From Silurus meridionalis (taxonomy: Eukaryota; Chordata; Actinopteri; Siluriformes; Siluridae), in NCBI RefSeq assembly GCF_014805685.1, contig NC_060885.1, positions 17,303,632-17,367,631 on the forward strand: a DNA stretch of 64,000 nucleotides, written 5' to 3'. Both the position numbers and the translations under genes were made by a program. Positions 44,936-63,287 of the stretch are shown piece by piece; the first letter of the stretch is position 1, and every line of letters begins with the position of its first letter. Under the pieces are notes generated by a model that worked only from the letters and a program-made list of their open reading frames with translations, did not search any database and was not told the DNA's origin.

Positions 44936-47900
44936 CTAAAAAAAAGTCGGATGTTAATTTAGTTTTTCATACGAAAATTATTAGGGTATGTTTTACTTGG
45001 ATAGAGTCCTGGCATTAATAGATAGAGTACCAGAGATTTACTGTATCTGTTATATTTAGGAAGAACTCTTTTTTCATGGATATCTGTGATATTTATAGCA
45101 CTGTTTAGCCCAGGATGCTGATTTCTCAATCATTCAGAAAGAAACTTAGTTATAGACTAGGAATTGCTGTGCTAAGACTGTTTTACTCTTCAAACGAGAC
45201 TATAGAGTGCAACAGGAAACCATATGAATCACAATTTAACACCTGAGCTTATTATATGAGCACAGTTCAACTCAGCAAAGTGATAAAACCTGAGTGAGTA
45301 AACCATGACATTTTCCTGTTTCTGTGTTTTACTCCACAAGCCTTGTTTGTGCAAATGTGGGTTTTTAATGCCCAAAGAGCTGTTGTGGAATGTGAGGTTA
45401 AACTGACCTTTCATGTGGTCACTCACTTATTTTATGGCTTTATGTGTCTTGTAATGATCATAAACTCTTCCCCTGCCACTTTCCCTCTCTTTCCAGGAGT
45501 GCTTATCTCCCCACTGACCCATCAATAAGTGTCGTTTTTGAAGAGGCACACATAAACAATGAGCTTCACAAAGTGCAGATCTGTGGTCTGTCACCAGGCA
45601 TCATGCTTTATCTAAAAGACTGATCCTGGAAATAGGCCGATTAAGCTCATAGCTGCTCAGCAGAGCCTACTCTCTAGCGCGAGAAAGCGTGCTGAGGTTA
45701 TTTTGCTCCCACAGGCCCAGAACAGCAGGGAAGCAGACAAGCAGATAGACACAAACAGCTACACAAGTTCCAGGCTAGAAAACAGCTGCACAGTAAAGAG
45801 TTCATTACTGAAGCAGATTGGAGCATTTCACTCTCAAAAAGAACAGCATCAGCATGGAATAAGGATCAAAAGATATGGACTTTTTTATTGTTATAAGTAT
45901 CAAACCACTTTTCCGAAGTATATAGATTTGGTTTACCACCATCAATCATCAAAAACATCCTTTTAAAACATCCATTTAAATTACAGTGCTTGGGAGATGT
46001 GCTATTGTCTCTATAACAGAAAACTGACATTGTTTAGTAAATATAACTTGCTCCAGATTAAATAACTTTTGCCAAATCACGGTTGCGTTATTGAAAACAG
46101 CTCCTTCAGTATTACATCCACACAACACGCGGTGAGCGAAGATGCATACTGAATGCAATCCCTGACTCTCGTCTTAACACCTGGGCCGAGGTCACTGAGA
46201 GATACTTCTTGTGCTTCCTGTGGCATTCTATTACGTTTTTAGAAGCAATCCAAGGTGCTGGAGGTGATCCTCAGTACAGATGGTTTTGATAAGTTTCTCA
46301 CTATGCCAGTCCTCAATATAAAGCATTCTCCATCATCGCTGGCTGATTGTGTTACAGATTACTGGCAAAGAAAAGCTGAAATGACATTGCTGTGGCCACT
46401 TCCACCATCCGCTGCACAGCTTGCTGGTTCTCACCATGCTGTAATTCATACCACATGGAGCTACAGCCTGCCTGTGTCCTTCCCTGATAAAAGCAGAATT
46501 CTGTTTCATTTAGAGCATTGCCAAGCCGTTCTCTTTTGTTCCCCAGTAAATCGCATTGTGACACCAGGCAGCCTGTGGTGGGGAAAAAAGATGTAGGAGT
46601 GCGCACAAGGGCTGTGACCCTCAGCAAACAGGTTTATTCCTCGTTTTGAGTTAATGAGATTCAAGTCAGAAGACAACAGCTGAAAACCCAGGCTTTCACA
46701 GGCATGAGTTTCAAAGACAGGCCCATTACTATAAACAGCAGATTATTTTCCCAGCAGGCCTCCTGGACTATTATAATTTGTTTTAATGAGGCTGAATTCG
46801 AAATAAATGGCTTTTCCTTACATTTGTCTGAAATAAAAGCAGGAGAGTGAAAGAAAATGCCAAAAAGGAAGAAAGCCTTATTTTACATTCACCCATAGAG
46901 CCCCAAAAATGCACATCTAGCCTGCTGCTACAATGACAGCTTTTGTGCTGTAAGTCAAGGGTTAACAGAATTCTGTCAGTATCCGGAGACGACCCTTCTC
47001 CATCCAGTGAAGTGGTCTCCAAGCATTTCATTCTTGTGTTCGTCTTTTAGGGCTAACAAGAAGGCCCCTTTTTGTGTGCAACAGGCCAACAACGGCACCC
47101 TTTTTAACAAAACCTTGCCGACCAGACGGATTTCCCCAGCTCTCTAAACATCCAAAGGCTAAAATCTATTATCTGTTTGTACTTTTTTTTTTACAATGAA
47201 AGCACTGGGAAAGGGGAGAATTATTTTGACGAACAGACATTCGTTGCAAATTCCTCCACAGAAAACGTGTCTGCCAACAACATTGACTTTGCATTTGCAC
47301 CCTAACCGTGCAAACCATATATTTTGTATTTCTCACAACGGCTTGCTTTTCTTTGTGCTGTCTTGTCAACGCTGCATAATTCAAGCTTGCATTGCTATAT
47401 CAGGTCAAGGATCTTCGTTCCTCTGGTCAGAGCTCTTGCTGTGTGAGAGGAGTGGGCACTGTCAACACCTTCTGTCTGCCAATTGGCATCATCATCTTTT
47501 CAGACTATGGCTACATGACAAGATTTTTAAAGGCTTAGACAATATGATCTTACTGTTGGATTTGTTTGGCACGATATAGACACAGATACATAGAAATTGT
47601 AATAAACAAATATATATTTTTTCTAAATACAATATATTAAACATTTAATCAAATATTTTTGTTTCCCATATTCATTCTGAGTAAATAATTTAATTAATTA
47701 ATTTACTAATTTATTTGTTGATTTGTTGATGATATATTTGATTTATTATTATTATTAAACAAAAAATATTGTTAGAGTACATAATAAACTGAACACATCA
47801 GGTTTACAGTAAATAAATTTGCTATATGGAAATTAAACAATTAATTTATTCATTTATTGAATTAAATATACTATATTTTATAGCCCCGAGTAAGCTGTAA

Positions 47901-48337
47901 GGCTTAATTTGCTATTGAGCTGTATATATTGAGGATGTTGGTATTTGGTGGTGCCTGGTTGTCTTATTCGTTTGGTTTATGACCTCCAGATCGGAAATGT
48001 TGCCAGGTCTGGTCCCTGTGCCTGCGCAGCGGAGGGGCAAGTTGAAAAGTGCACATATTTAAGCCTCCCCCTCTCTTTTACAATAGCTACATCAAAGAGC
48101 ACATGCAGGGATGCAAATTGGTGTTAAGTGGGGGACCTCCTGCGGATGCGTGCCCTCTCCATCATGATAAGAACATGAGGAAATCTGGATGGGATTTTAT
48201 GGAGGCCACCACGCTGGAGCAGGGCTTCAACCATGCCAGATTGCTGATTCATGCCAAAGTGCATTCTCGCATACCTAAAATACACAGCTGCCTAAACATC
48301 AGAGTCGTGTCACCATAGTCAAATTGGGAATAGTGTA

Positions 48338-48340
<3 letters not shown>
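44936..48340. other. Non-repetitive intergenic block, possible conserved noncoding DNA
   Basis: From about 45.65 to 48.31 kb the sequence has balanced composition, few simple repeats and no recognisable mobile element. It has several medium ORFs on both strands that show no domain. Such blocks in the long interval upstream of CXCL12 are candidate enhancers. This is inference from texture only. Confidence 0.3.

Positions 48341-48424
<84 letters not shown>
48341..48424. repeat. (TA)n microsatellite
   Basis: Perfect TA run at the left edge of the repeat at 48425-48780. Confidence 0.95.
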
Positions 48425-48427
<3 letters not shown>

Positions 48428-48643
48428 GGCTGTCAATTGATTCAAATATTTAATCACAATTAATTGCATTATTGTTTTATTGTTGAACATAATCTCATAT
48501 TTTATTTGTTCTAAATGTACCTTAAATTAATACTTTTCAAGTTTTGAATACTCTAATCAACATGGGTATGGACAATTATGGATGCTTTATGCAAATGTAT
48601 TTGCATATTTATTTATTTAATTTTTTATAAGAAATTGTCAATG

Positions 48644-48726
<83 letters not shown>

Positions 48727-48780
48727 GGCAGTGATGTTTGTTTGTACACATTTTTTTACACACAGTTATGGTCAATATTT
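48425..48780. repeat. Fish interspersed repeat starting AGGGCTGTCAATTGATTCAA, split by (TA)n
   Basis: AGGGCTGTCAATTGATTCAA and TTAATCACAATTAATTGCAT match the start of a widespread fish repeat. A TA run occupies about 48650-48723. The segment after it, AATGGCAGTGATGTTTGTTT onward (48724-48770), recurs at 37946-37990. The repeat class is unknown to me. Confidence 0.55.
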
Positions 48781-50880
48781 TTCGAATCTTTTCTACAACA
48801 ATATAGTCATATTAATAATTACAATGTTCAAATACAATGATTGTAGATTAAACTAAAGAAATTTGTGAAATCTGAGAGAATGGAATGTCCCTAAACAAAT
48901 ATGATTTTTGAAACGTAAGTAGTGGAATCATTTGTCCAAACAAAAATTTAATCTGATGGCTTTTTATTTTCCAAACTAATAATAACAATCTGTTGAAAAA
49001 TTATAGAATAACATACTAAGAAATGTGTGTATACACCGTATACAGGCAATAACATATAAGTGCTGATGGAACCTCATGCATCTTCCCAACCAAACCAAAA
49101 TAGTGACAAAAAAAAGGGAAAAGACATTGTGAAGACACAGTGGAGTTAATTGAGAACAGAGCGTGGCCATGAGCGGTTAATCAAACACAGCTCTGGAAAC
49201 ACTGGAGACAACCTCTGCTTACCCTCATTCCTCTCTCCTTTCTTTGTCTAGGGTTCGTCAGAGTGAGATTTTATATCTCTGTCTTGCGCTCTCTGTGGAG
49301 TCAGGATGGCCTGGCATTTGGGGTAACCAGAGTAAGTAACCAGAGTGCTTGGCTTCACGGTAGAGGAATAAGCTGAGAAACTACCACAACATTGCAACAA
49401 TACCATATTTGAAAATGCAGAAGCCTGTTGTGTATGCAGAATTAGGAACCACACAAAGCTGGAGCAAAAACAATCAATTCAATTTAAACAGTGAAGCCAT
49501 TTTGGGTAAACTGGTCTCACCAAAATGGCTGTTAGAAATCTCCACAATGCATTATGACGTAGAGGCAAGTACCTAAAAATGGAGTGGTGTCCTTAGACCC
49601 CACCACACACAGAAAAGGCCTATAGATTGTATCTAAATGCAACAACAAGTGTATCCTCTAACTAACTAAGAAATAAGTTCTAAAAACATAAACGACTGAA
49701 GTTCTCTGTAAACAAATAAAAAAAGTTTCGGTTTTAAATTTCTTTGCATGTACATTAAATTCATGTTTAGAACACTACTATAATTACAGGATATTTGTAT
49801 AAAACCAAACTGGGAAAAGAAAATGGGGGTGGGGGTGGGGGTGGGTGAGCATTCTTATCAACAATCTTGATGGACAGCTACTGCCTGGACACAGATGCAC
49901 CTACAACACACCCATAAACTCTTTTATTCTTTAAGATGATGCCAAGTAGTGCTGTAAAGTGTTAACAGATGCCAATTTATGAAGCACACAGAACTAAAGC
50001 CTGAGTGTGATGGACAGCAAAGAGAAAAGAAGGAGTGACAGACAGCAACACACAACTCTGGAAAAAGACTCTGTAATGTACTCTGAGAGAAAGAGCTTTA
50101 CTTATACACTTTCACTGACACATGAAGAGCCCATCAACTGTGTCAACAAGGCCTGTCAGTGGGATCAGTCGTGTTGTTTTACCTGTGATCTTTACTGAAA
50201 TGAATTTAAGCCGATCTTGAAACCGCTAAGGCTTTAATTACAGCTTTAATTAATGCTTGCATGGTGTCTTTAGAGTAAGAGACATTTTTCTCACTTTCTC
50301 ACATATATTTTACCACTAATCTTTAGATGTCAATCAACTTATTTGTATAGTGCGTTTTACATTTAAAATGCGAAAAAGCACAACGTTTGTAAGTAATAAA
50401 GAAACAAGGCATCATTTTACAAACAGCCATTAAAGCAACATAAGTAGCAGTAAAAAGCAAAAGCTATAATAAGAATAATGAAAAGAAATGTTTTACAATG
50501 TTCTTATTATACTTTATGCTGATAAACTTTAAGATAAAATCAGTGTTTGACTTCCTCTAAATTGCCAGCCGCTGGGTTTCTTTGCTGGATCATAATTATC
50601 TACAGTTACACGAAAGAAAAAGGATAAAAGACACATTTCCTCTAATGCTGTGCCAGATGAGGGAGCTTACTTACAGATTAAAGCTTCTAAGAGTATTGCA
50701 CGTTTGAAGCAGGAAACAACTCAAACCTGTGAGTCAAATGGTTTTTAAGTGACAGCTGCTTGTGATTTTTTTTTTTTTTTTTTTGCTTTAGATAAGGAGA
50801 ATTAAATAGCCATGTTGTTTATTACTCCTTGTAATTCAGGAAAGCAACTTAACTGCTGTCCACTAGTTTGTGACACCCGG

Positions 50881-50885
<5 letters not shown>

Positions 50886-50941
<56 letters not shown>
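50886..50941. repeat. (GT)n microsatellite
   Basis: Perfect GT run. Confidence 0.95.
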
Positions 50942-50942
<1 letters not shown>

Positions 50943-53900
50943 ATACTTAACCTGTATTGCATGGCTGCTTTCCCTCTCAGAGCTGAATGACATTTAACAA
51001 GCTTTTCTAAACCAAAGTCGCACCGGTGTTGTCCACAAAAATCCCAATCTGAAAGAGTTAATGGATAATGTTAAGAGGAGGAATTCTGTGGTCTGATTTT
51101 GTGCCTGAGGTGGTCTCTTGTGGTGCTGGTTTTAAATTTCTGCAACAAACTATAGTCCGAACATTGTCTGAACAGTTAAACTGTTTATGCCTCAGAAGCA
51201 AAATGTTTGTGTTCCTTGTCTGACCACTGTTTCTCTTTTCTGCGTAGAACAGAGAATGATCTCAGCCCACAAGAATCCCACCTTCTCTCTGAAGCAGATC
51301 ATTGCCTAGCTGAGAAATGAGTACGACAAATAAATGAATCTGAGCTGAACTTTGATGAACTCTTCACAGCTTCTAATTTGTTAATACAATTACCATTTGT
51401 TTAGAATAACCTTTGCAGTATCAAATTATTTATAGCAGTTTTACCATTCAAGGCCACAGAAAAGGAAGGAGGATGTTGTTCTCTTACAGCAGGATACCAC
51501 ACTTAATGACTGGAGCTGACTGACATCCATTCCAATGAACTGGTCAGTGTTTTCGGTAGGCCTTCGGGGACTGATACTACTGACTGATTTATTCAAGCGA
51601 ACATTTAGCCCTGTTTTACGTTCAAAAAAGGCACTCACAACACAGTGCTTCTATACCATGCTGACTGCTACTGTCAACAGATCAGTCTACACTTAGCATG
51701 TTGTCAGCACACCGATGTAAGCACTGTTTATGTCAACACTCAGTTTCTTTGATTTCAGCAACAAATACATCAAAGCCTATAGGAAGTGAGCTTATCATTA
51801 TAAGTTGACAGGACACACACGAAAAAGCAGAATTCAATTACACATAACACATCCTGCAGTTAAAAGAGATGCAGTTCAACTAGAAATTATATTTCTGGCT
51901 ACTATTTCATAGAATTTTTGCAGGAAAAAAAAAACTTACGTTTTTGCTGTGACTGTGTGGTCATGTGAACAAAACCAAAAAACACATTTCAGCATGTTGT
52001 GCACTAAAATTGATATGTGAATGCAAGTAAATATGTGACATCATGCAAATGCTCTGCTAAATAAAACCACACAACCTTACTGTAGAAAATTAAACAACGA
52101 AAATAAACATTATTTGAACCGTGTCCAAATGACACAAAAACATTGTGCATGAAATAGCAAAATGCCTCGCAATACATGTGAAAAATGTGTAAAACACAAC
52201 GTGTAAATTACTTTTGTTTACTTTTGTAAATCTTTGCTGTAAATTTCCACAGCTTACCTTCTGTTTTTATGTTGAGATATGAGAGTTACTTGTGAAGTCC
52301 TCTTCCCAGCAAACACCAGGGCCTCTTAGGTCTTTCGGAATTTCCAGGAATTCTTATTTCACAACAGAGGATGCTGACCAATGATCTCAGAAAAAGGTCA
52401 GAAAAGAAATTGCATTAGTATTCCAGCTCTTTAGAAGAATGAGCTTTTCTAAAAGTGAAATATAACATTTGAAAGATTTGGGAAGTGTTCTTGAAGCTCT
52501 ATACCCAGGTATCATTTTAAACTGTTGGATTCCTAATCAACCAACAACTTTCTGTTTCTAGATGTAGCTTTCACTTGATGTCTGTTTCCAATAAGAAGCC
52601 CAGTCATTCTAATCCCCCCATGCTTTACTGAATTTGAGATCTTGTGCAACTATGCATTGTCTTGTGCTTTCACTATTTCAACCATAAAAGAACCTTTTTC
52701 CTCCATGAGTGCAGTGCTGTACCATCTGTTGATCGGCCCATCTGGTAGCCTATGTAGGAAACGCTTGTGTCACACCAAAGGAGGTAAAGGAAGAAGCACA
52801 AAGGCTCAGTTCTCACCACTGCAGGTCCACAATAAGACAGCAGCAGTCATCCCCGCTGGGGCTGATACTTCAGTGCCGCCCTCTCCCCAGGGTTAGCCTT
52901 ACATGTTGGCCTTTATCTGAGTCTAGAAGACTTCCCTCTTATTATGAGTGCAACCATTCAGATGCTGCTGCACCACTGAGCCAAGCTGTGACATGCGGTT
53001 GTCTTCGTATATATGAAGCATTATATATGTTTGAATATAGTTTTTCCTCAATAAAAATGTGCTACAGGTTGTAAGCAGAGCAAATAAATCTGACCATGTT
53101 GCAATCAAATTTTATATTGAAGTTAATTCTTTGCAAAAGTGTGTATTTATAAGTCAGACATGAATTCGTGTGGTGAAACAGTTGTGAATGATTAGGGTGA
53201 ACCATAAATCTTTCTTCTCCTCTCTGGTTTAATGTATATGCAGAAAAGCGAAAGTGTAACAAATCCTGCAAAGAAAAACAGATCTACTGTATTAAACATC
53301 CCACTGTTCTTTCTGCTAGAGCTTTAAAACAATGCCACACAAAATGATAAATTAGCCACAGCCAAGTATTCAAAAGTTTAGATAAAACAATTAATACAAA
53401 ACAAAGTTAGGAATTCATTCATGTCTGGTAAACATTGTACTCCTGAATAATTAACTTATTGTGTCTTCTACTATAAACTGTCTTCTAATGCAGGAGGTTA
53501 TGTAACTACAGTTGGCATTGGATCCAAAAAGCCTGTTGCTGGCATTATATACACATATCAATGCCTGTTGCACAATGTTCAAGACTAACACTTTTTACTT
53601 TGCTGTATCAACAGAATGCAGATTTTTATTTTCTTCTTAATGTCACTGAAATGCCTTAGAGAATAGGGAATTTGAAATGCTTTAACTCACATAGTTGTAC
53701 AGAATGTTTCAATTTGCAATGTACCATGAATTTTCTTGTTAAGACAGAACACTAATAACAGGTTCCAAATTGTTCTGCCAAAATAGCTTGCAGAAACACC
53801 GATCAATTAAGCAGTGCTTTGAGAAATCCAATTATTTGCTCTGAAGTAAGTTAATTATGTGTCCATATTATTCATGCACAATATTTAATATATAATATAT

Positions 53901-54559
53901 TATATAATTCAATCCTTAAATTGTGGATACAAATAGCAAAGTAACACAACGGTGGTTTCAGTCTGTAAACAACAATAGAACTTATCTCACTTATCCTTCT
54001 TATCTGACATAAAGATATGAGATTAGGTCAAATTCTTGACACATTCATTTGCAATTCTATGAGATGTACCATGGCATCTCATTTGGTGAGCTTAAGTGGC
54101 TTCAACATCCATTTAAATCATTTCAACTTAATGATTTGATATAGTTTATGACAATGACGTCTTTTCTACCATCTGATCACACCTCAGCTAAGACAAAATA
54201 CCTCTTTATATCCACCATTACATTCAGAACAAAGCAAAAGAAAATAGTCCTTACCCTTTCAGAGAACTGCGACATCTCCCACATGACAGAAACATTTTTA
54301 CACAGAGTAACTTAGTAACTCAGTCAGACTCTCACATCATCTGCTATTCATGGTGACCGCAACAGTTTAATGCACAATCCAATAACATTCCAGACTCAAC
54401 ATATGGACTGTCTACTTTCTATCTGTATTTAATTCATACAAGGTGGTGTGAGACAGTATTGCTAAAATCTTACTGAAATGTCATACATCAATAATTGCAT
54501 GAATCCTGAAAGAAATATACACATGGTTTTAAGTTACTGTTATATTTCTCACATTTTTC

Positions 54560-54970
54560 AAATGTAGTGTGTTTTTATTTTCACATTAAATTTTTATTTA
54601 CACATGATGCATTTTCTCCCTATGTGATATTCTCTTTCCCCAGTTCATTTCTTTTCTTTTTATCCATATGTGAATTTTTATACATTTTTATAGCCATTTT
54701 TTTTTTTTTACATTTAATTTTGTTATGTGACTTTTCCCTTCATATTACATATTCCATATATTTTCATGATTTTCATGATTTATTTATAGTCTCATTTCAC
54801 ATGTGGTTTCATTTTTTCATGGTTGGTCACATTTTTCACTTTATGTCACATATTTACTTGAATTTCAGGTGTTTTCTGATGTTTTGCACAGTCTCACATG
54901 TGAGAAACCTATGCTCATATGGAATGTGCTGTGATTTTTTTTCTCCTTTCAGCACACATACAGTCTGAAT
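54560..54970. repeat. T-rich degenerate tract with recurring CACATGTG-like motifs
   Basis: Words such as TTCACATGTGG, TCACATGTGAG, CACATGATG and ACATTTTTCA recur at irregular spacing, suggesting a decayed tandem or interspersed repeat. The 133-residue ORF across it is phenylalanine-rich low complexity and not credible as a protein. Confidence 0.4.
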
Positions 54971-57900
54971 TAGCTTTATAAATCCAATAAAGAAAAAGTG
55001 TGAGCCGAGACACATTTTAACTAAACGGTCATGTTTTTAATTTCAGGTGATGTTTAAGTGGATATAAACTGCACACTGATGTACAGAAATGGCACAGGGG
55101 GTAAGCTCAGACTAAGATGTAAAAGTTATTAGGGTTGTAAAGGTGGAAAGATAGTGTTTTGTTTGTCTTAGTAATCAAAGGCCACTTTGAACTGTGCCAC
55201 ATACAATACCTTCTGGAAGACTAACACGGCCATTCTCTCATGCATGTGATTTTCTGAAGAGGATCGGCTGCACAAATATGGCCTCTTCTTGGGCTGTGAG
55301 ATAAGTAAATATGTGTGGTGCTTTTAGTTTTTTCAGTTTGCTCTTGATCTCTGGTTCAATTAAATTCACTCCCCCAAAAATCATCACTCTCAAACTGTAG
55401 TTGCCATAGAACCAAACAGCAACAGCAGTTGTCATGTGCATGATCCCACACAATGTCTCAACAGTTACATAAGGCCACAAGAAGAATCTGGCATGCATAA
55501 GAGGATCACATTAAGCAATCAATAAACCTCAAATAAAATAACAAAAATGATTAAAGAAGGCAGTGGGGGTACAATTAAAAAGGCACAACAAACTAAAAAT
55601 AAACATATGTGCATGTTTCCACTGTCATCATAATTATTTATTACTTCCTTTGTCCTAATGATCAAAATTAAACCCTGTAATATTGAACCCTATGGCAGGC
55701 ATGTACTGTCCACTGTGTGAATGTTCAACTTCAACTTGTGCCTTTCAACTTTCGGCCATCAGCATCCCTGCCCCCTTTGAGCACCCTCATCAGAACTTAA
55801 CTGCAGTCGGACCCTCATTTCCATCTCAGTCAGAAAGCTGGTCGATGATTACAGCGCAAAGTGTACAGGACAAACGGCTTCCTGTGGGGAACCTATTACA
55901 GAGGCAGATTCCCACATTTAGCCTTGTGAATCACTATGAAAATACAATCCATACTCATCTGCTAATGGAAGGGCCAAGATATAAATATGTGTAAGGAAGA
56001 GTGACATTCATACACAATTTTGAAAACCTAAATTAATCCATGTGACAGATATAGCTATAGATATAGTGAGTAAATTAACAAATTAACAAATTAATTATCT
56101 TTCCATATAAATCAGGTTTAATCTGTAATTATCTGCAATGCCACACACTATGAGCAATTACAATTGTTTAGTCATCTACTGTACATGTAGTTTAAAATGA
56201 TACTGCATGTGGCCTAAACTGGAAGGTTTAAGACATTCGCTATGTTTGTATAAGCTATGTTTGTGGGACTTTTTTTTCTCTTTTTTATTGTTGTAAGTTT
56301 AGTTTGTACTTGCATGTGATATTGACTTACAAAATATTAACAAACTAGCATCCAACCCCCATGACCCTGACCAGGCAGTTATTAAAAATGAATGAATAAA
56401 CACTATAAAGGGCTCATGTTAATTTATCGGTTCTGAGAGCTTCATATGTGACCACTCAGCATGCCGTGTGAACCTTTCTGGCAAGCTTTCTTTAAAAAAC
56501 AAACATACAAAATAAATCCCTGCATTACAAGACGGATTGTCTTTTTTAAAGAATGAAACATCATTGCCAACTACAGGAATTGCCAATCATTTAAAAAAAA
56601 AAAGAAAAAACACCAAAAACTTCACAATGAAAAGCACTGACTGGAGAAAAACCTTTTGCTCTGCCTGTTCTTGATTGCTTGCACTGCTATTTATTCCAGA
56701 ATATATATTAGTGTTTTTTTTGTTTTATCTAGACACATGTATCTAGTTTTGAATCAGTATATGGAAATTAGATTGACATATTTTGAATCCTCAGATAGAA
56801 AAGTGACATGCGTTTGATTACCTCATTTTTTATTGCAAACAGGAAAGCTATAATATAAACTCTTTGTTTATTTTGTCAGGTTCTCACAGTGGGCACAATG
56901 GGGGAGTGTTTAATTTTGAAGTAGCCTGGGCTTGCTGCCCTGTGGTCTGAGAGGAGCTCCATCATTCTGCAGGATCTCAGGGGGCTTGGATTCAGCAGGG
57001 CTTGGCAATATCCCAGCAGACCATGCCAGTGTCACAGATAACACCTTCATCTCTTACACTCCCTTTGGCCCTGTGTTTACTTATCTCAGGGGTGCTGCTC
57101 AGCAAGACTCATCTTCATATGCAGGACTTACAGGGACAGGGGGTAATCAAAGACTGACCTCACACTTCAACGTAAATGGCATTTCCCTCATTACAAGTAG
57201 ATGATAGCCAGAACAGTTAATGAGCTTTAATCCAGAAAGTCCTGATAAATATCACATTACCATAATGATGGTTCTTCAAAAGTCATTTGAAATGCATTGC
57301 TGATCTAAAAGACCTTGAAAGTGTAACAAAAAAAAGTTGTCATGCCACTGAAAGTCTAAACTGTAAACCAAAACTATATACAGTTGGTGGATCTAGTGTA
57401 TTGTCCAAATGAAATGGTTTCCATCTCCACATGATGTCAAATCTAACTGCCTCTCTACAAAGTAAACTCAGTTTATTTGAATCACAAAGCACATTTCTTA
57501 CATTGAAACATTACTTGTCATTGAAAGAGTAAAGGAATTTGCTGTGTTTATTATGTGTATTAGCTTTCAAAGTTATGTTTGAATAACAAATGAAGTTTTG
57601 AAAGAGTTATGATTTTTCATCATCTCCATCAAAATACTCATTAGGGTGACTGCCAGGTTATCACAGCAAATCTGCTGCATTCTTACATTTCAGATAAATA
57701 ATGCATAAATGAAAGATTGGGCTGAGTAATCCAAGGTGTCTATTAGAAGCGCTTAGACGTGCTTGGGGTTGTTTTACATGGGACCCTTGATAGCCATGCA
57801 GCACAAGATTGACATTGTTTGCAATAAAGCAAAATGGAAAACAACTAGAAATGAAATCTTTGCATGTAAGTTTATGGTGTGCTCTGGTGTGATAACAGAC

Positions 57901-59190
57901 AGTTTCTTTTGTCTGGGTCAGCATATGGCCAAGCTTTATTCATCAGCAGCATTGTTGATCAGCTTTCAAGAATAATTCCCAGACAAGAGAAAGCACACAG
58001 CATGCTGCACCAGAACAGTGAGCCTCGTATCTCACTCTGTCACACTTCTTTAATAATTGGGATCTGATTCATTACGCCTAATGCTTTTCTACTCGTAGTT
58101 ATGCCTCCTCTACCCATTCTCTTTTCATTGTAACTCACTCTCGTTAGCCAGAGCCAACTGGGAACTGGTCTGTAGAATCTCAGAGCGGGTGTGAACTCTC
58201 CCACTACCGCTACCTTGTAAAACGACATCTGCATTCAGCCTTGCTTTTGAAGAAAGAAAAGCTAATAACTCAGAGTACTTTAAAGGCAATGAAGTGAAGT
58301 TAAACCATCAGTAAATACAAATGAAAGAGAAGTTAAAAACATTTTTAGAAAGACACAAATTTCAGGAAAAATGGTCAATCGAACAAAAACTCATTAAGGT
58401 GCATACAGTATCTATCAAACTGTAATCAGTTCAGTTGTCCACTTTAGACAGATTTGGCTATAAATCTGACTGTGCTCGCCTCATCAACCTCTAAAAGCCT
58501 GTAATTCGTGCAAGCACTCCGAGTCTGAGTAATGACTGATCTGCATGAAATGCTGTCTTTTTCTGTGGGCAAGGCACCGTTGTGTTGTTCTGGTCTCTTT
58601 TCTCCTCTTTGGCTTTAATTTAGGTGAATGACTTGGCATGCTCAAGTTATACTCCTGGAAACGGAGCTCACATCTGCGTCCTGTTATGCAGCACATCCTA
58701 ATACCCCTACTACCCCATTCTACCTCATCACAGATTAGGCTGGAGAACATAATGGAAAGTTCTAGCCCAGTGAAAACATAACTGCTGTTTTTAAAAAGAA
58801 ACCACAGGATTTTTCTTTTACACTTGTGTTTGCAGAAACATGTCCGGACACTGACATGGTTTTAGCATTGATAGTTAAGAGGGCTTTAGATTTGAGGAGG
58901 CACAATTTTAAGTAACAAGTCTCATTAATGGACATGTAGGGGTATTAACCTTCCTGGTTTATTTATAAACCTGTAAAGGATAAAAAATAAATCTATTTGG
59001 GATGCAGTGCATGCCCATGCAAAGTGAACGTGTAAGAAAAAACTGTTGTAATAGGAAGAAGATAAATGATCCCAGTCAGGAACATAAAGAAAAAAAGACA
59101 TTAACTGAGACTAAAATGTAACGTCACGTTTTAGTATAGGTAAGCAAAATCAATAACACTTAGCACAGCAAGAAGATTTTTTTTAATAGT

Positions 59191-59354
59191 GTGTATGGGG
59201 AGCCAGGAGGCGGTAAATCACGGAGTGTACGCCCACTCTGTCGGTGTAAAGGGGGCAGGAGAGGGGTGTTGAGGAGTGAGTTTAACACGCGCACGCATCC
59301 GCTGATCTCCACAGTGCGAGATTCTGCAGTGCGCTTCTCTTCTTCACGCGCAAC
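59191..59354 (+). promoter_or_regulatory. CpG-containing 5' UTR and core promoter region of cxcl12
   Basis: The 160 bases above the CXCL12 ATG are notably richer in G, C and CpG than the surroundings (CGCGCACGCATCC, CACGCGCAAC). There is no clear TATA box in the last 120 bases, which fits a dispersed CpG promoter, as expected for a widely expressed homeostatic chemokine. The transcription start is not placed. Confidence 0.45.

Positions 59355-63287
<3,933 letters not shown>

Larger units (their letters stand above)
48781..59190. other. Intergenic upstream of cxcl12, no gene recognised
   Basis: Mostly AT-rich noncoding DNA. It contains a T-run at 50767-50784, a (GT)n microsatellite at 50886-50941, and a T-rich degenerate tract at 54560-54970 with recurring TCACATGTG-type motifs. 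Balanced, repeat-poor blocks lie near 55.65-56.0, 56.88-57.2 and 57.7-58.75 kb. The ORFs seen in these show no domain or splice-consistent structure. Confidence 0.45.

Noticed and set aside
46255..46596. 113-residue plus-strand ORF in the desert
   Set aside because: No recognisable family, no splice-consistent neighbours, and a comparable ORF on the opposite strand over the same bases; more likely noncoding.
47196..47579. 127-residue plus-strand ORF
   Set aside because: Composition and lack of motifs suggest chance; no promoter, signal peptide or domain evidence supports it.
54567..54968. 133-residue plus-strand ORF
   Set aside because: Phenylalanine-rich low-complexity translation of a T-rich degenerate tract, with no domain or neighbouring exon.
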